From the NCBI GenBank assembly GCA_029067025.1, contig JAIEFH010000176.1:1-11516 (forward strand): a stretch of DNA of 11,516 bases, given 5' to 3'. Positions 1 through 6,781 of the stretch are shown one piece after another (position 1 is the stretch's first letter; each line of letters starts with the position of its first letter). Below the pieces are notes generated by a model. It saw only the letters and a list, made by a program, of their open reading frames with translations. It was not told where the DNA came from and searched no databases. The position numbers were made by a program, and so were the translations under genes. This stretch comes from Oscillospiraceae bacterium (GTDB lineage: Bacteria; Bacillota; Clostridia; Oscillospirales; Oscillospiraceae).

Positions 1-1011
1 GTCGTCCCCATCTTTTTGGGGCGGCTTTTTGCTTGCTTTGGGCGGCTCCCGGCGCTCCGGCACAACGGCCGCGCCCTCCAGCCGCTGCTGCTCCGCCGAC
101 CGGGATAAGTCCCTCGCCGGCCGCAGCTTGCCGGGGAACCGCTGGGCGAACTCGCACAGCACATCCTCCGCCCCCAGAATGAGCTTGGCCGCCCCCTCTT
201 GAATGAGGCGGTTGGTGCCCTCGCTCTCCGGCGCGTCCATGGGGCCGGGGACGGCGAATACCTCCCGATCCTGGTCCAGCGCATGGCCCACGGTGAGCAG
301 CGTGCCGCCGGAGCGGCCGCTCTCCACCGCGACGACGCCCACGGACAGGCCGCTGATGATGCGGTTGCGGATGGGGAAATGCTCCCCTTTATGGTCTGTT
401 CCCGGCGGATATTCGGAGATCAGCGCCCCCACCGCCGCCACGTCCTCATACAAATCCTTATGCTGCCAGGGGTAGACCCGGTCTATGCCGCCGCCCAGCA
501 CAGACACCACCGGCCCGCCTATTTTCAGCGCGCCACGCACGGCGGAGGCGTCGATGCCCTCCGCCATACCGGTGACGATGAGCGCACCGCGGCGGGTGAG
601 CTCGGCGGACAGCTTGGAGGCCGCCCGCACGCCGTAGGGCGTGGCCTTCCGGGTGCCCACCATGGCGATGGCCAGCTCCTCGTCAAAGGCGATCTGCCGT
701 CCCTTCCAGTACAGCACCATGGGCGGCTGGTGGATGGCCTTCAGCCGCTCCGGGTAGGTGGCGTCCTGGAGGGTGAGCAGTTGGATGCCCAGCCGGTCAC
801 AGTCCCCCAAAATCTCATCGGCCAAGTCCAGCGACTTGTTCATCAAGGAGCGGATCGCCACATCGGGCAGACCGCCTACCAGCCGGTATGCCTCCTCATC
901 GGCGGCGTGAACCAGCTCCGGGGTTCCGAAATGCTCCAGCACCCGGATGGCGTTCTGTCCCGCCAGTCCCTTGCGCTGGGTGAGCCAAATCCAGTGTTTC
1001 AGATTGGACAT
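1..1011 (-). CDS. dprA: DNA processing protein DprA (Smf), C-terminus cut by window edge
   Basis: DprA binds incoming single-stranded DNA in the cytoplasm during transformation and loads RecA onto it; the family also occurs in species not known to be competent. The visible 337 residues start with MSNLKHWIWL. A helical N-terminal part (about 1-90) is followed by the Rossmann-like DprA core (about 95-295). Family hallmarks seen are VGTRKATPYG (118-127), VTGMAEGIDASA (146-157), GGGIDRVYP (173-181), ISEYPPGT (198-205), FPIRNRIISGLS (212-223) and SGRSGGTLLT (231-240). After about 300 comes a charged, Pro/Lys-rich linker that is still open at base 1. The usual C-terminal winged-helix domain, if present, lies outside. 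The ATG at 1009-1011 has an AGGGAGG ribosome site about 7 bases upstream. The gene follows the rRNA methyltransferase by 20 bases, probably in one transcript. The family call is very secure. Confidence 0.96.
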   Translation of the reverse strand, partial: MSNLKHWIWLTQRKGLAGQNAIRVLEHFGTPELVHAADEEAYRLVGGLPDVAIRSLMNKSLDLADEILGDCDRLGIQLLTLQDATYPERLKAIHQPPMVLYWKGRQIAFDEELAIAMVGTRKATPYGVRAASKLSAELTRRGALIVTGMAEGIDASAVRGALKIGGPVVSVLGGGIDRVYPWQHKDLYEDVAAVGALISEYPPGTDHKGEHFPIRNRIISGLSVGVVAVESGRSGGTLLTVGHALDQDREVFAVPGPMDAPESEGTNRLIQEGAAKLILGAEDVLCEFAQRFPGKLRPARDLSRSAEQQRLEGAAVVPERREPPKASKKPPQKDGDD

Positions 1012-1031
1012 GGGATCGCCTCCCTGCTAGT

Positions 1032-1799
1032 CTAATCGTTCCGGGACATCTCCCACAGCACCACAGAAGCGGCCACGGCGGCGTTCAGCGACTCGCACCT
1101 GGCCCGCATTGGGATCTTGACCGTCTTTTGGCACAGCTCCAGCGCCTGTGGGGACACGCCACGGCCTTCACTGCCGATGATCACCGCCGCCCTGTCCAAA
1201 GAAACAGACCGCACATCCGCCGTGTCTTCCCGCAGGGCCGCGGCATACAGCGGGATGCCTTCCTCCGACAGCTTTTCCGCCGCCTCTTCCAGCGTGCCCT
1301 CGTACACGGGCAGGCGGAACACCGCTCCCATGGTGGCCCGCACCGTCTTGGGGTTCCACGGGTCGGCGCAGCCGCTGCATAAAATCAGACCATCCGCCCC
1401 AAAGGCGTCGGCGGTGCGCCAAATGGTTCCCACGTTGCCCGGGTCCTGGACGCCGTCCAGCACCAGATAGCGCCCCCCCGCAAGCCGCCCCGGCAGCGTA
1501 AGAGCTTTCCCCTTACAGATAAAAACAATACCCTGCGGGTGCTCCGTATCCGCGATGGAGTTCAGCAGGCTATCCCCCACCTCTGCCAAGCGCACATGGG
1601 CGGGCAGCTCCGGCAGCGGCACGCCGGGGGCGCTGATCACCGCTTCCAGCGGCCCGCCCCAGCGCAGGGCCTCGTCCAGCAGCTTAGGCCCCTCGGCGGC
1701 AAAGGCGCCCTCCTCCCGGCGGAAGGAACGGCGGCTGTTCAGCTTCCGCACCCGGCTCAAAAGAGGGTTGGCCTTGCTGGTGATGATCTCCCGTTCCAC
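1032..1799 (-). CDS. SpoU/TrmH-family 2'-O-ribose RNA methyltransferase (probably rRNA)
   Basis: A SAM-dependent SPOUT methyltransferase of 255 aa that should methylate a ribose 2'-OH in RNA, most likely 23S rRNA. The exact target cannot be read from sequence. The N-terminal L30e-like substrate-binding part spans about 5-100 (NPLLSRVRKL, FAAEGPKLLDEA). The knotted catalytic domain has motif 1 at 114-131 (LDGVQDPGNVGTIWRTA, with conserved Asn122 and Arg128), motif 2 at 207-214 (IIGSEGRG) and motif 3 at 229-250 (IPM, then ESLNAAVAASVVLWE). The start is GTG (1797-1799), chosen because AAGGAGG sits 8 bases upstream at 1808-1814. The first ATG in frame would remove conserved sequence. It lies between a terminator hairpin after lysS and dprA (20 bases downstream). 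TrmH, RlmB and YsgA are alternative subfamilies; YsgA-like is my best guess. Confidence 0.93.
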   Translation of the reverse strand: MEREIITSKANPLLSRVRKLNSRRSFRREEGAFAAEGPKLLDEALRWGGPLEAVISAPGVPLPELPAHVRLAEVGDSLLNSIADTEHPQGIVFICKGKALTLPGRLAGGRYLVLDGVQDPGNVGTIWRTADAFGADGLILCSGCADPWNPKTVRATMGAVFRLPVYEGTLEEAAEKLSEEGIPLYAAALREDTADVRSVSLDRAAVIIGSEGRGVSPQALELCQKTVKIPMRARCESLNAAVAASVVLWEMSRND

Positions 1800-1807
1800 A
1801 GCCTTTC

Positions 1808-1814
1808 CCTCCTT
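1808..1814 (-). promoter_or_regulatory. Ribosome binding site deciding a GTG start (rRNA methyltransferase)
   Basis: The minus strand reads AAGGAGG here, a full match to the anti-16S core, 8 bases before GTG at 1799-1797. This is why the GTG is taken as the start codon. It lies just after the lysS terminator hairpin and is not itself inside the stem. Confidence 0.85.
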
Positions 1815-1826
1815 GTTTCAATGCGC

Positions 1827-1860
1827 AAAAGCATACCGGCGGCCGCGCCGGTATGCTTTT
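1827..1860 (-). terminator. Intrinsic terminator after lysS
   Basis: A perfect inverted repeat with 14-base arms: AAAAGCATACCGGC at 1827-1840 and GCCGGTATGCTTTT at 1847-1860, around a 6-base GC loop. Read on the minus strand, it starts 12 bases after the lysS stop codon. The stem is GC-rich near the loop and ends in a short T run (TTTTGCGC), as expected of a Rho-independent terminator. The T run is only four bases, so some read-through into the methyltransferase gene is likely. There is no clear space for a new promoter after it. Confidence 0.8.
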
Positions 1861-1871
1861 GGGGCGATTTC

Positions 1872-3383
1872 TTAATCCAACGGGCGCATCGTGGGGAAGA
1901 GCAGAACTTCCCGGATGGAGTCGTTGTTGGTGAGCAGCATGACGCACCGATCGATGCCGATGCCCAGTCCGCCCGTGGGGGGCATACCGTACTCCAGGGC
2001 GGTGAGGAAGTCCTCGTCCATCATACCCGCCTCGTCGTCCCCCTTGGCCCGCAGCTCTACCTGCTTCTGGAAGCGCTGGCGCTGGTCGATGGGGTCGTTC
2101 AGCTCGGAGAAGGCGTTGCCCATCTCGCTGCGGCAGATGAACAGCTCGAACCGCTCGGTGAGCCGGGGATCCGCCGGAGAGCGCTTGGCCAGCGGGGACA
2201 CGTCCACCGGGTGCATGGTGATGAAGGTGGGCTGGATAAGCTTGTCCTCCACCCGCTGGTCGAAACACTCGTACAGGGCGTTGCCCCAGGTCTTGTCGGC
2301 GGTCTCGGGCAGCTCCACGCCGATGGACTTGGCGGCGGCCACCGCCTCTTCATCGGACGTGATGGCCATGAAGTCCAGCCCTGTGTACTGCTTGACGGCC
2401 TCGTGCATGGGCAGGCGGGGCCAGCCCGGGGTCAGGTCGATCTGCTCTCCCTGCCACTCCACCTGGTAGGCACCCAGGATCTTCTGGGCGGCGGAGGACA
2501 GCAGATCCTCAAACAGATCCATCATATCGTTGAAATCGGCATAGGCCTGGTACAGCTCAATGGAGGTGAACTCCGGGTTGTGCCGGTTGTCCATACCCTC
2601 GTTGCGGAAAATGCGGCCGATCTCATACACCCGATCCATCCCGCCCACGATCAGCCGCTTCAGGGCCAGTTCGGTGGCGATACGCAGATACATATCAATA
2701 TCCAGCGTATTGTGGTGGGTGATGAAGGGCCGGGCGGTGGCGCCGCCGGAGATGGTATTGAGCACCGGGGTCTCCACTTCGATAAAGCCCCGGGCGTCCA
2801 TAAAGTCCCGGACGTGCTTGATGAACTGGGAGCGGATGATGAAATTCCGCTTCACGTCCGGGTTGACAATCAGATCCACATACCGCTGGCGGCAGCGGGT
2901 CTCCACGTCCGTCAGGCCGTGGAACTTCTCCGGCAGGGGCAGCAGGGACTTGGACAGCAGGGTGATGGTCTTGGCCTTGATGGAAATCTCGCCCCGCTTG
3001 GTGCGGAACACCTCGCCCTCAACGCCCACAATGTCGCCGATGTCGTACTTTTTAAAGGCGGCCAAGGCCTCCTCCCCCACGTCGTCAATGCGGACATAGA
3101 GCTGGATGCGGCCGCCGTTGTCCTGGAGGTCGGAAAACACGGCCTTGCCCATGCCCCGCTTGCTCATGAGACGGCCCGCCAGCCGGACAGACTGGCCCTC
3201 CATCTCCTCAAAACGCTCCTTCACCTCATCGCTGTGGTGGGTGACGTCGAACTTTGTGATGACAAACGGATCCTGCCCCTTCTCCCGCAGGTCGCTCAGC
3301 TTGTCCCGCCGGACTTGAAGCAGCTCGGACAGGGAGGGTTCCTCCTGGACGGCGTCCTGCCGATTATTCGTCTGATCAGACAT
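1872..3383 (-). CDS. lysS: Lysyl-tRNA synthetase, class II
   Basis: Charges tRNA-Lys with lysine using ATP, as a cytoplasmic homodimer. The protein has 503 aa, the normal length of bacterial class II LysRS. A short helical N-terminal lead is followed by the OB-fold anticodon-binding domain at about 66-144. The class II catalytic core has motif 1 near 193-207 (FMDARGFIEVETPVL), motif 2 at 257-278 (GRIFRNEGMDNRHNPEFTS with its ATP-binding arginine) and motif 3 at 471-483 (GGLGIGIDRCVML). It ends in the family-typical LLFPTMRPLD. The ATG at 3381-3383 has AAAGGAGAG upstream. It follows greA by 35 bases, an arrangement common in Clostridia, so both probably share the greA promoter. I saw no T-box leader in this short gap. 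A terminator follows the gene. Confidence 0.98.
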   Translation of the reverse strand: MSDQTNNRQDAVQEEPSLSELLQVRRDKLSDLREKGQDPFVITKFDVTHHSDEVKERFEEMEGQSVRLAGRLMSKRGMGKAVFSDLQDNGGRIQLYVRIDDVGEEALAAFKKYDIGDIVGVEGEVFRTKRGEISIKAKTITLLSKSLLPLPEKFHGLTDVETRCRQRYVDLIVNPDVKRNFIIRSQFIKHVRDFMDARGFIEVETPVLNTISGGATARPFITHHNTLDIDMYLRIATELALKRLIVGGMDRVYEIGRIFRNEGMDNRHNPEFTSIELYQAYADFNDMMDLFEDLLSSAAQKILGAYQVEWQGEQIDLTPGWPRLPMHEAVKQYTGLDFMAITSDEEAVAAAKSIGVELPETADKTWGNALYECFDQRVEDKLIQPTFITMHPVDVSPLAKRSPADPRLTERFELFICRSEMGNAFSELNDPIDQRQRFQKQVELRAKGDDEAGMMDEDFLTALEYGMPPTGGLGIGIDRCVMLLTNNDSIREVLLFPTMRPLD

Positions 3384-3418
3384 TGGTCTTCTCTCCTTTG
3401 TATCGTAACGGATCGCCC

Positions 3419-3892
3419 TCAGCGCTGAATGGCGACCACCTCATATTCAATATTGCCGGCGGGGGCCTCCACCACGGCGATCTCACCGATGGCCTTGCCC
3501 AGCAGGGCCTTGCCGAAGGGGGACTCCTCCGAGATGCGGCCGTTCATGGGATCGGCCTCCTGGGAGCCTACCACCTGGTAGGTCTCCTCCTCCCCGGTGA
3601 CCACGTCCTTCACCGTGATCCGGCTGCCCATGCGCACGGTGTTGGGGTCGTCGGCGTGCTCCTCAATGACCACGCAGTTGGCCAGGATATTCTCCAGCTC
3701 GGCGATGCGGGAGTAGAGCTTGCCCTGCTCGTTTTTCGCCTCGTCGTACTCGCTGTTCTCCGACAGGTCGCCGAAGGAACGGGCCTCCTTGATGAGGTCG
3801 GCCACCTCCTTCTCCCTGACGGTTTTCAGATAGGTCAGCTCTTTTTTCAGTTCCTCCAAACGCTCGGCGCTCAGCTTGAATTCCTTGGCCAT
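3419..3892 (-). CDS. greA: Transcription elongation factor GreA
   Basis: GreA enters the secondary channel of RNA polymerase and stimulates cleavage of backtracked RNA, rescuing stalled complexes. The length of 157 aa is standard. The N-terminal coiled coil (about 5-75) carries the tip motif ARSFGDLSENSEYDEAK (37-53), with the two acidic residues Asp42 and Glu45 that hold the catalytic Mg ion. The C-terminal FKBP-like domain (about 80-157) includes VVGSQEADPMNGRIS and SPFGKALLGKAIGE. The ATG at 3890-3892 is preceded by a moderate ribosome site (AAAGGATG, about 10 bases away). A perfect consensus promoter lies about 65 bases upstream, and lysS follows at 35 bases. The identification is secure. 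Confidence 0.98.
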   Translation of the reverse strand: MAKEFKLSAERLEELKKELTYLKTVREKEVADLIKEARSFGDLSENSEYDEAKNEQGKLYSRIAELENILANCVVIEEHADDPNTVRMGSRITVKDVVTGEEETYQVVGSQEADPMNGRISEESPFGKALLGKAIGEIAVVEAPAGNIEYEVVAIQR

Positions 3893-3957
3893 CTTTCGCT
3901 CATCCTTTCTTCCCAGCCCGCCAAAGGCGGAAATATTCGCAATCTTTATCCGAGGGA

Positions 3958-3986
3958 ATTATAGATACTTTATCCGCCTTTGTCAA
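3958..3986 (-). promoter_or_regulatory. Consensus sigma-A promoter for greA-lysS
   Basis: On the minus strand, TTGACA (3986-3981) and TATAAT (3963-3958) are separated by exactly 17 bases, so all twelve consensus positions match. The expected transcript start is near 3951, leaving a leader of about 60 bases before greA. That leader contains a small CCGCC-TTT-GGCGG hairpin. Strong constitutive transcription is inferred. Confidence 0.9.
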
Positions 3987-4028
3987 GTGGTTCCAACGCA
4001 AGTCCCCGCCCAACCGGGGCAATTTCGG

Positions 4029-4451
4029 TCATTTTCTTCGGGCGGCCGGCCGCTTTTTCTTCCGTCCGCCTCCCAGCAGCCCCGCCAGGGCGCCGCCGCA
4101 CAGGCAGCCCGCCAGCTCAATGAGCGCCTGGCCGCCCAGCTTCAGAGAATCGCTCATCAGCAGGCCCACCGCCAGGATCAGCAGGTAGCACACCGCCCCG
4201 GCGGCAAGGCCCCCCAGCAGCCGCCGGGACTTCCACCGGGCGCAGGCCAGCAGTCCGCCCGCCAGACAGCCCACCACACAGGCCGCCGCTGTCAGCTGGG
4301 GCGCGGCGTCCTCCTTCAAAATACCTCTGGATACCGCCAGCGCCCCCAGCAGCAGGATCACCAGTTCCACGCCCAGGGCCAGCAGGCCCCCCAGCGCCAC
4401 CCCTGTGGCCATCTGCACCGCGTTGGTTCCCTGCGTCTCAGACTTGCCCAT
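4029..4451 (-). CDS. Small membrane protein, TIGR04086/YrzE type
   Basis: A very hydrophobic 140 aa protein with four predicted membrane helices at about 15-40, 52-71, 79-99 and 107-127. Glycine- and alanine-rich faces (GVALGGLLALG, CLCGGALAGLLGGG) stand out, and the C-terminal tail is strongly basic (RKKKRPAARRK). This layout, together with the position directly after yajC, matches the uncharacterised Firmicutes family TIGR04086. Bacillus subtilis yrzE lies beside yajC (yrbF) and tgt in the same way. The molecular role is unknown. The ATG at 4449-4451 has AAGGGG about 10 bases upstream, but that ribosome site lies inside a hairpin stem, which hints at translational control. The gene starts 63 bases after yajC. 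Family assignment is from memory of shape and context, not from a strong motif. Confidence 0.82.
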   Translation of the reverse strand: MGKSETQGTNAVQMATGVALGGLLALGVELVILLLGALAVSRGILKEDAAPQLTAAACVVGCLAGGLLACARWKSRRLLGGLAAGAVCYLLILAVGLLMSDSLKLGGQALIELAGCLCGGALAGLLGGGRKKKRPAARRK

Positions 4452-4453
4452 AA

Positions 4454-4502
4454 AAGCACCCCTTCCACATGGTTTTCTATACCATATGCAAAAGGGGTGC
4501 TT
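4454..4502 (-). promoter_or_regulatory. Hairpin between yajC and the yrzE-like gene that covers the ribosome site
   Basis: Two perfect 11-base arms, AAGCACCCCTT (4454-4464) and AAGGGGTGCTT (4492-4502), enclose a 27-base loop. The loop carries its own 5-bp stem (ATGGT/ACCAT). On the minus-strand RNA it begins 12 bases after the yajC stop. Its 3' arm holds the AAGGGG ribosome site of the next gene, and it ends in TTTT directly before that gene's ATG. It could be a weak terminator or attenuator, or a structure that limits initiation. The pairing is seen; the regulation is inferred. Confidence 0.55.
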
Positions 4503-4514
4503 GTCATTCCTGGG

Positions 4515-4880
4515 TCACTTGTCGGACTTCTTGTCCTTTTTCTCTTCCTTCTCCGGCATGGGGGCATCCTCGGTGCTCTGAGTACCCTTGCTGGAAATAG
4601 CCCACTTGGCGAACTCCACGCGGACGCGGTCGGCGCCGGTCTCGATGACGATGGTCTTTTCCTTCACGGCGCAGATGGTGCCCACAATGCCGCCGATGGT
4701 AGTGATGACGTCGCCTACTTTCAGGTTGTTGCGCATTTCCTCAGCGGCCTTTTTCTTCTTGTTCTCCGGCCGGATCAGCATAAAGTAGAATACGGCGATC
4801 ATCGCCACGATCATCAGGATCGACGGAAGCATGGACACGCCTTGGGGCGCCGCGGCCGCGTCGGCGGACAGAATAAACAT
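4515..4880 (-). CDS. yajC: Preprotein translocase accessory subunit YajC
   Basis: YajC is a single-span membrane protein that associates with SecDF and the SecYEG translocon. The 121 aa protein has a short N-terminal tail and one membrane helix at about 18-36 (MLPSILMIVAMIAVFYFML). The family signature IRPENKKKK follows at 36-44, then a small cytoplasmic domain with LKVGDVITTIGGIVGTI (53-69). A charged Glu/Lys tail ends the protein. An ATG 15 bases further upstream (4895) is in frame but overlaps the ribosome site. The ATG at 4880 is preferred because GGGAGG sits 7 bases before it. It has its own promoter after tgt and is followed by the YrzE-type gene. The tgt-yajC-yrzE order is conserved in Firmicutes. 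Confidence 0.96.
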   Translation of the reverse strand: MFILSADAAAAPQGVSMLPSILMIVAMIAVFYFMLIRPENKKKKAAEEMRNNLKVGDVITTIGGIVGTICAVKEKTIVIETGADRVRVEFAKWAISSKGTQSTEDAPMPEKEEKKDKKSDK

Positions 4881-4929
4881 GATGGTTCCTCCCATTTCAA
4901 GATGTAAACTGGCTCAGGACAATAAAACG

Positions 4930-4958
4930 ATTATAGCGGAAATGACTGCCAAAGACAA
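4930..4958 (-). promoter_or_regulatory. Sigma-A promoter for yajC
   Basis: On the minus strand, TTGTCT (4958-4953; four of six consensus positions) and a perfect TATAAT (4935-4930) are 17 bases apart. They lie in the 96-base gap between tgt and yajC. The transcript would start near 4923, giving a leader of about 43 bases before the chosen yajC ATG. Confidence 0.75.
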
Positions 4959-4976
4959 GCCCTTTTTTCAAAAAGT

Positions 4977-6110
4977 TCATTCGGCCCGTCCCGCCAGCCG
5001 CTGGGAGTACTCCTCCCGGAAGGCGGCAAATTGTCCCGCGTCCAGCGCGTCCCGGATACGCCGGGCCAGGTTGTTGTAGAAATACAGGTTGTGCATCACC
5101 GCCAGCCGCATGGCCAGCATCTCCCCCGCCACAAACAGGTGGCGCAGATAGGCCCGGGAGAAATTCCTGCACACCGGGCAGTCACAATGCGGGTCAATGG
5201 GCCGCTCGTCCAGCTTGAATCGCTCATTCTTGATGTTCAGCGCACCGTCCCAGGTGAACAGCTTGCCGTGGCGGGCGTTGCGGGCCGGCATCACACAGTC
5301 GAAGAAATCGATGCCCCGGGCCACCGCCTCAATGATGTTGGAGGGCGTCCCCACACCCATGAGATACCGGGGCTTGTCCGCCGGCATATGGGGCTCCACC
5401 GCCTCGATAATCTGGTACATCACCTCGGTGGGCTCCCCCACCGCCAGGCCGCCGATGGCGTAGCCGCCGCACGGGATCTTGGCCGTCTCCTTCATATGCC
5501 ACACCCGCAGGTCCTCATAGGTGGCCCCCTGGTTGATGCCAAACAGCACCTGCCCGGGATTGACACAGTCCGGCAGAGCGTTCAGCCTGTCATGCTCGGC
5601 CCTGCACCGCTCCAGCCAGCGCAGGGTGCGCTCACAGGACGCCTTGGCGTAGTCGTAGGGCGCGGGGTTCTCCACGCACTCGTCAAAGGCCATGGCCACG
5701 TCGCTGCCCAGGTTGGACTGGATGCGCATGGACTCCTCGGGGCCCATGAAGATGCGCCTGCCGTCGATGTGGGAGGAGAAGGTGACCCCCTCCTCCGTGA
5801 TCTTCCGCAGCCCCGCCAGCGAAAACACCTGGAACCCGCCGGAGTCGGTGAGCATGGGCCCGTCCCACCGCATGAATTTGTGAAGCCCGCCCATCTGCCG
5901 CACCACGTCGTCGCCGGGGCGCAGATGGAGGTGATAGGTGTTGGACAGCTCGATCTGGCAGCCGATCTCCTTCAGGTCGAAGGCGGACAAAGCGCCCTTG
6001 ATGGCCCCCTGGGTGCCCACATTCATGAACACCGGGGTCTGCACCACGCCATGGGGGCAGGTGAACTCCCCCCGGCGGGCAGCGCCCTCGGTCTTGATTA
6101 CTCGGAACAT
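4977..6110 (-). CDS. tgt: tRNA-guanine(34) transglycosylase
   Basis: Exchanges guanine at the wobble position of GUN-anticodon tRNAs for preQ1, a step towards queuosine. The length of 377 aa is typical of the bacterial enzyme. It is a TIM barrel with the general-base Asp89 in DSGGFQVFS (89-97), substrate-binding GGLAVGE (220-226) and the nucleophile Asp271 in FFDCVMPARNARHG (269-282). The zinc site is complete: Cys309, Cys311 and Cys314 in HCDCPVC, plus His340 in MHN. The ATG at 6108-6110 has GAGGAGA upstream. It starts 10 bases after the TfoX-like gene, so it is probably cotranscribed with it and ridA. queA, its usual Firmicutes partner, is not next to it here. Confidence 0.98.
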   Translation of the reverse strand: MFRVIKTEGAARRGEFTCPHGVVQTPVFMNVGTQGAIKGALSAFDLKEIGCQIELSNTYHLHLRPGDDVVRQMGGLHKFMRWDGPMLTDSGGFQVFSLAGLRKITEEGVTFSSHIDGRRIFMGPEESMRIQSNLGSDVAMAFDECVENPAPYDYAKASCERTLRWLERCRAEHDRLNALPDCVNPGQVLFGINQGATYEDLRVWHMKETAKIPCGGYAIGGLAVGEPTEVMYQIIEAVEPHMPADKPRYLMGVGTPSNIIEAVARGIDFFDCVMPARNARHGKLFTWDGALNIKNERFKLDERPIDPHCDCPVCRNFSRAYLRHLFVAGEMLAMRLAVMHNLYFYNNLARRIRDALDAGQFAAFREEYSQRLAGRAE

Positions 6111-6120
6111 TGTATTCTCC

Positions 6121-6375
6121 TCATAAGTTCTTGTACCACGCCTTCAGCTCGGCCTTGCGCTCCGGGGAGAGCAGGCTCTTTTTGACGCCCTCCGCCGCCC
6201 CGGCCAGCGCCTCCAGCTGATGCAGGCAGGCGGTGGAATCCACCTGAGCGCGGATGCGCAGGAAAGCCTCCTCCGCCCCCATCTGCCGGAGCTGGTCAGG
6301 TTCGGTGACACCGATCTTCTCCAGATTTCCCGCCAGCACCGGGCCGATGTTGGGCAGGTCTGTCAGCCGCTCCAT
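6121..6375 (-). CDS. Stand-alone TfoX C-terminal domain protein
   Basis: An 84 aa protein matching the C-terminal domain of TfoX/Sxy: LTDLPNIGPVLAGNLEKIGV (4-23), a helix-hairpin-helix-like start, then DQLRQMGAEEAFLRIRA (27-43), a conserved Cys50, and the LSPERKAELKAW ending. In gamma-proteobacteria full-length TfoX controls competence genes, but single-domain versions are widespread in Firmicutes and their role is unknown. Only one in-frame ATG (6373-6375) fits. It lies 4 bases after the ridA stop with no visible ribosome site, so translation is probably coupled to ridA. It ends 10 bases before tgt. The domain call is firm; no function should be read from the competence name alone. Confidence 0.85.
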   Translation of the reverse strand: MERLTDLPNIGPVLAGNLEKIGVTEPDQLRQMGAEEAFLRIRAQVDSTACLHQLEALAGAAEGVKKSLLSPERKAELKAWYKNL

Positions 6376-6379
6376 CTGT

Positions 6380-6757
6380 TTAAAAGGCGGCGACGCACTC
6401 GATCTCCATCCGCGCGTCCTTGGGCAGCGCGGCCACCTGGTAGGCGGCTCGGGCGGGATAGGGCGCGGTGAAGAACTCGGCGTACACCTCGTTCATGGCC
6501 CCGAAATCGGCGATGTCCTTGAGCATGACGGTGGTCTTGACCACGTTGGACATATCCAGCCCTTCTGCCGCCAGGATATTTTTAATGTTGGTGAGGGACT
6601 GGCGGGTCTGGGTCACAATGTCCTCCCCGGCAAAGGCCCCGGTGGCGGGGTCGATGGGGATCTGCCCGGACACATACACGGTATTGCCCACCCGGATAGC
6701 CTGGGAATAGGGGCCGATGGCGGCGGGCGCGTTGTCGGTGTGAATGGCTTTGTTCAT
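6380..6757 (-). CDS. ridA: RidA family enamine/imine deaminase
   Basis: RidA (YjgF/YER057c/UK114) proteins are cytoplasmic trimers that hydrolyse reactive enamines and imines such as 2-aminoacrylate released by PLP enzymes. The 125 aa length is standard. Signatures seen are GPYSQAI (15-21), TVYVSGQIP (26-34) and the C-terminal PARAAYQVAALPKDARMEIECVA, including the active-site arginine Arg103 and conserved Glu120. This favours an active RidA-subfamily deaminase. The ATG at 6755-6757 has AAAGGAGAG about 10 bases upstream. It lies 24 bases after the aldose-epimerase-like gene and 4 bases before the TfoX-domain gene. Confidence 0.95.
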   Translation of the reverse strand: MNKAIHTDNAPAAIGPYSQAIRVGNTVYVSGQIPIDPATGAFAGEDIVTQTRQSLTNIKNILAAEGLDMSNVVKTTVMLKDIADFGAMNEVYAEFFTAPYPARAAYQVAALPKDARMEIECVAAF

Positions 6758-6781
6758 GATCGTTTACTCTCCTTTTTATTT

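Noticed and set aside
199..1035. A 278-codon plus-strand frame at the left end
   Set aside because: It is antisense to dprA, whose minus-strand frame shows the full set of DprA motifs and runs through the window edge.
3384..3418. T-box or lysine-responsive leader before lysS
   Set aside because: The gap from greA is only 35 bases, too short for either, and contains little beyond a ribosome site.
1539..3428. A 629-codon open frame on the plus strand opposite lysS
   Set aside because: It is antisense to a complete lysS with all class II motifs. Its translation is low-complexity (His, Gly, Leu, Gln rich) as expected from GC-rich antisense sequence, and it has no recognisable domain.
4004..4019. 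Possible terminator after the yrzE-like gene
   Set aside because: Only a 5-bp CCCCG/CGGGG stem, with no T run on the minus strand.
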